Part shown: positions 63,239-64,000 of the stretch, piece after piece
How the letters are laid out: every line of letters starts with the position of its first letter
Numbering within the stretch: the stretch's first letter is position 1
NCBI RefSeq assembly: GCF_022606295.1
Contig: NZ_JAHHZS010000005.1
Span: 124,001 to 188,000 of the forward strand
Direction of reading: 5' to 3'
Source: Arthrobacter bambusae
GTDB taxonomy: Bacteria; Actinomycetota; Actinomycetes; Actinomycetales; Micrococcaceae
DNA: 64,000 bases
Made by a program: the position numbers and the translations under genes
The notes under the pieces: model-generated
What the model saw: only the letters and a program-made list of their open reading frames with translations
Databases searched by the model: none
Told to the model about the DNA's origin: nothing

Positions 63239-64000
63239 TTACAGCATGCAGGAAACGCAGCCCTCAACCTCGGTGCCTTCCAGCGCGAGCTGGCGGAGGC
63301 GGATGTAGTAGAGCGTCTTGATGCCCTTGCGCCATGCGTAGATCTGCGCCTTGTTGATGTCACGCGTGGTGGCAGTGTCCTTGAAGAACAGCGTCAGGGA
63401 CAGGCCCTGGTCCACGTGCTGCGTAGCAGCGGCGTAGGTGTCGATGATCTTCTCGTAGCCGATCTCATACGCGTCCTGGTAGTACTCCAGGTTGTCGTTG
63501 TCAAGGTACGGAGCCGGGTAGTAGACGCGGCCGATCTTGCCTTCCTTGCGGATTTCGATCTTGGCGGCCACCGGGTGGATCGACGACGTCGAGTTGTTGA
63601 TGTAGCTGATGGAGCCCGTGGGCGGGACGGCCTGCAGGTTCTGGTTGTAGATACCGTGCTCCATGACGGAAGCCTTCAGCTCGCGCCAGTCGTCCTGCGT
63701 CGGGATGTGAATACCGGCGAAGAGCTCGCTCACGCGCTCGGTCTCCGGAGCCCACACCTGCTCGGTGTACTTGTCGAAGAACGTGCCGCTCGCGTAGGTG
63801 GAGTTCTCGAAGCCGCCGAAGGGCTGGCCGGTCTCGATGGCCAGCTTGTTCGAGGCACGGAGGGCGTGGAACAGCACCGTGTAGAAGTAGATGTTGGTGA
63901 AGTCCAGGCCCTCTTCGGAACCGTAGTGGACGTGCTCGCGGGCAAGGTAGCCGTGCAGGTTCATCTGGCCGAGACCGATGGCGTGGCTCTGGGCGTTGCC
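63239..64000 (-). CDS. nrdE: Class Ib ribonucleotide reductase, large subunit (5' part outside window)
   Basis: The last 253 codons are present and the frame is open at the window edge. It shows [16 protein letters not shown], the [22 protein letters not shown] region and the redox C-terminus EGCVSCML, which is typical of NrdE. The subunit holds the active site and reduces nucleoside diphosphates using NrdH as electron donor. nrdI and nrdH are expected beyond the right edge. Confidence 0.96.
   Translation of the reverse strand, partial: GNAQSHAIGLGQMNLHGYLAREHVHYGSEEGLDFTNIYFYTVLFHALRASNKLAIETGQPFGGFENSTYASGTFFDKYTEQVWAPETERVSELFAGIHIPTQDDWRELKASVMEHGIYNQNLQAVPPTGSISYINNSTSSIHPVAAKIEIRKEGKIGRVYYPAPYLDNDNLEYYQDAYEIGYEKIIDTYAAATQHVDQGLSLTLFFKDTATTRDINKAQIYAWRKGIKTLYYIRLRQLALEGTEVEGCVSCML

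Overview
The window is high-GC actinobacterial DNA, most likely from an Arthrobacter-type member of the Micrococcaceae. The basis is a dephospho-CoA kinase fused to a GrpB/UPF0157 domain, a mycoredoxin, class Ib NrdE/NrdF, an Eis-type acetyltransferase, a DUF222/HNH endonuclease and a PiT gene followed by a tiny membrane protein. At least ten genes also lack a Shine-Dalgarno and instead have a TANNNT-type -10 hexamer six or seven bases before the start codon, the pattern of leaderless mRNAs. The genus is inferred from gene content and motifs; no database search was run. Both window edges cut genes (coaE at the left, nrdE at the right).

Layout. 1-12 kb is core: coaE and yigZ (divergent, overlapping -10 elements), a tandem 105-bp palindromic repeat, rpsA with its promoter and terminator, a polysaccharide deacetylase lipoprotein, an Eis-like acetyltransferase, polA, a hotdog thioesterase, a DHFR-fold reductase and a phosphate transporter. 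11.6-19.3 kb, on the minus strand, is the most notable region: a dedicated aspartokinase, a diaminobutyrate-type aminotransferase, a 1384-residue Pls-type nonribosomal peptide synthetase with six membrane spans and three hexapeptide-repeat segments, and a small HAD protein. Together they look like a pathway from aspartate through diaminobutyrate to a cationic homopoly(amino acid).

19.4-22.5 kb is a kynurenine operon (kynA, kynU, PaaX-type regulator). 22.5-29.8 kb holds an exported LolA-like protein with an ABC exporter, a YciO-type protein, a hydrolase, an EF-G paralogue and an M50 protease. 29.9-40.3 kb holds HrpB, a slipin, a probable copper-linked DUF6153/DUF305 pair, a PHP-type metallohydrolase, and an alcohol dehydrogenase/aldo-keto reductase pair whose ribosome binding site lies inside a 17-bp hairpin. 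40.3-52 kb is mixed metabolism and transport: trxB, an Nramp transporter with a DtxR-family operator candidate, an APC permease, an MFS efflux protein, mycoredoxin and a YdeP-type molybdoenzyme.

52-61.9 kb is more accessory: a secreted deacetylase with C-terminal SLH-like repeats, two AlkD-like proteins, RNase Z, a DUF3841 remnant, a YhcG-type PDDEXK nuclease and a DUF222/HNH protein. 62.1 kb to the end is nrdF and the 3' part of nrdE. Three unrelated families of long palindromes (1.8-2.0, 41.9 and 62.1 kb) sit at gene ends and look like dispersed non-autonomous repeats. No tRNA, rRNA, CRISPR array, prophage or complete insertion sequence was recognised.
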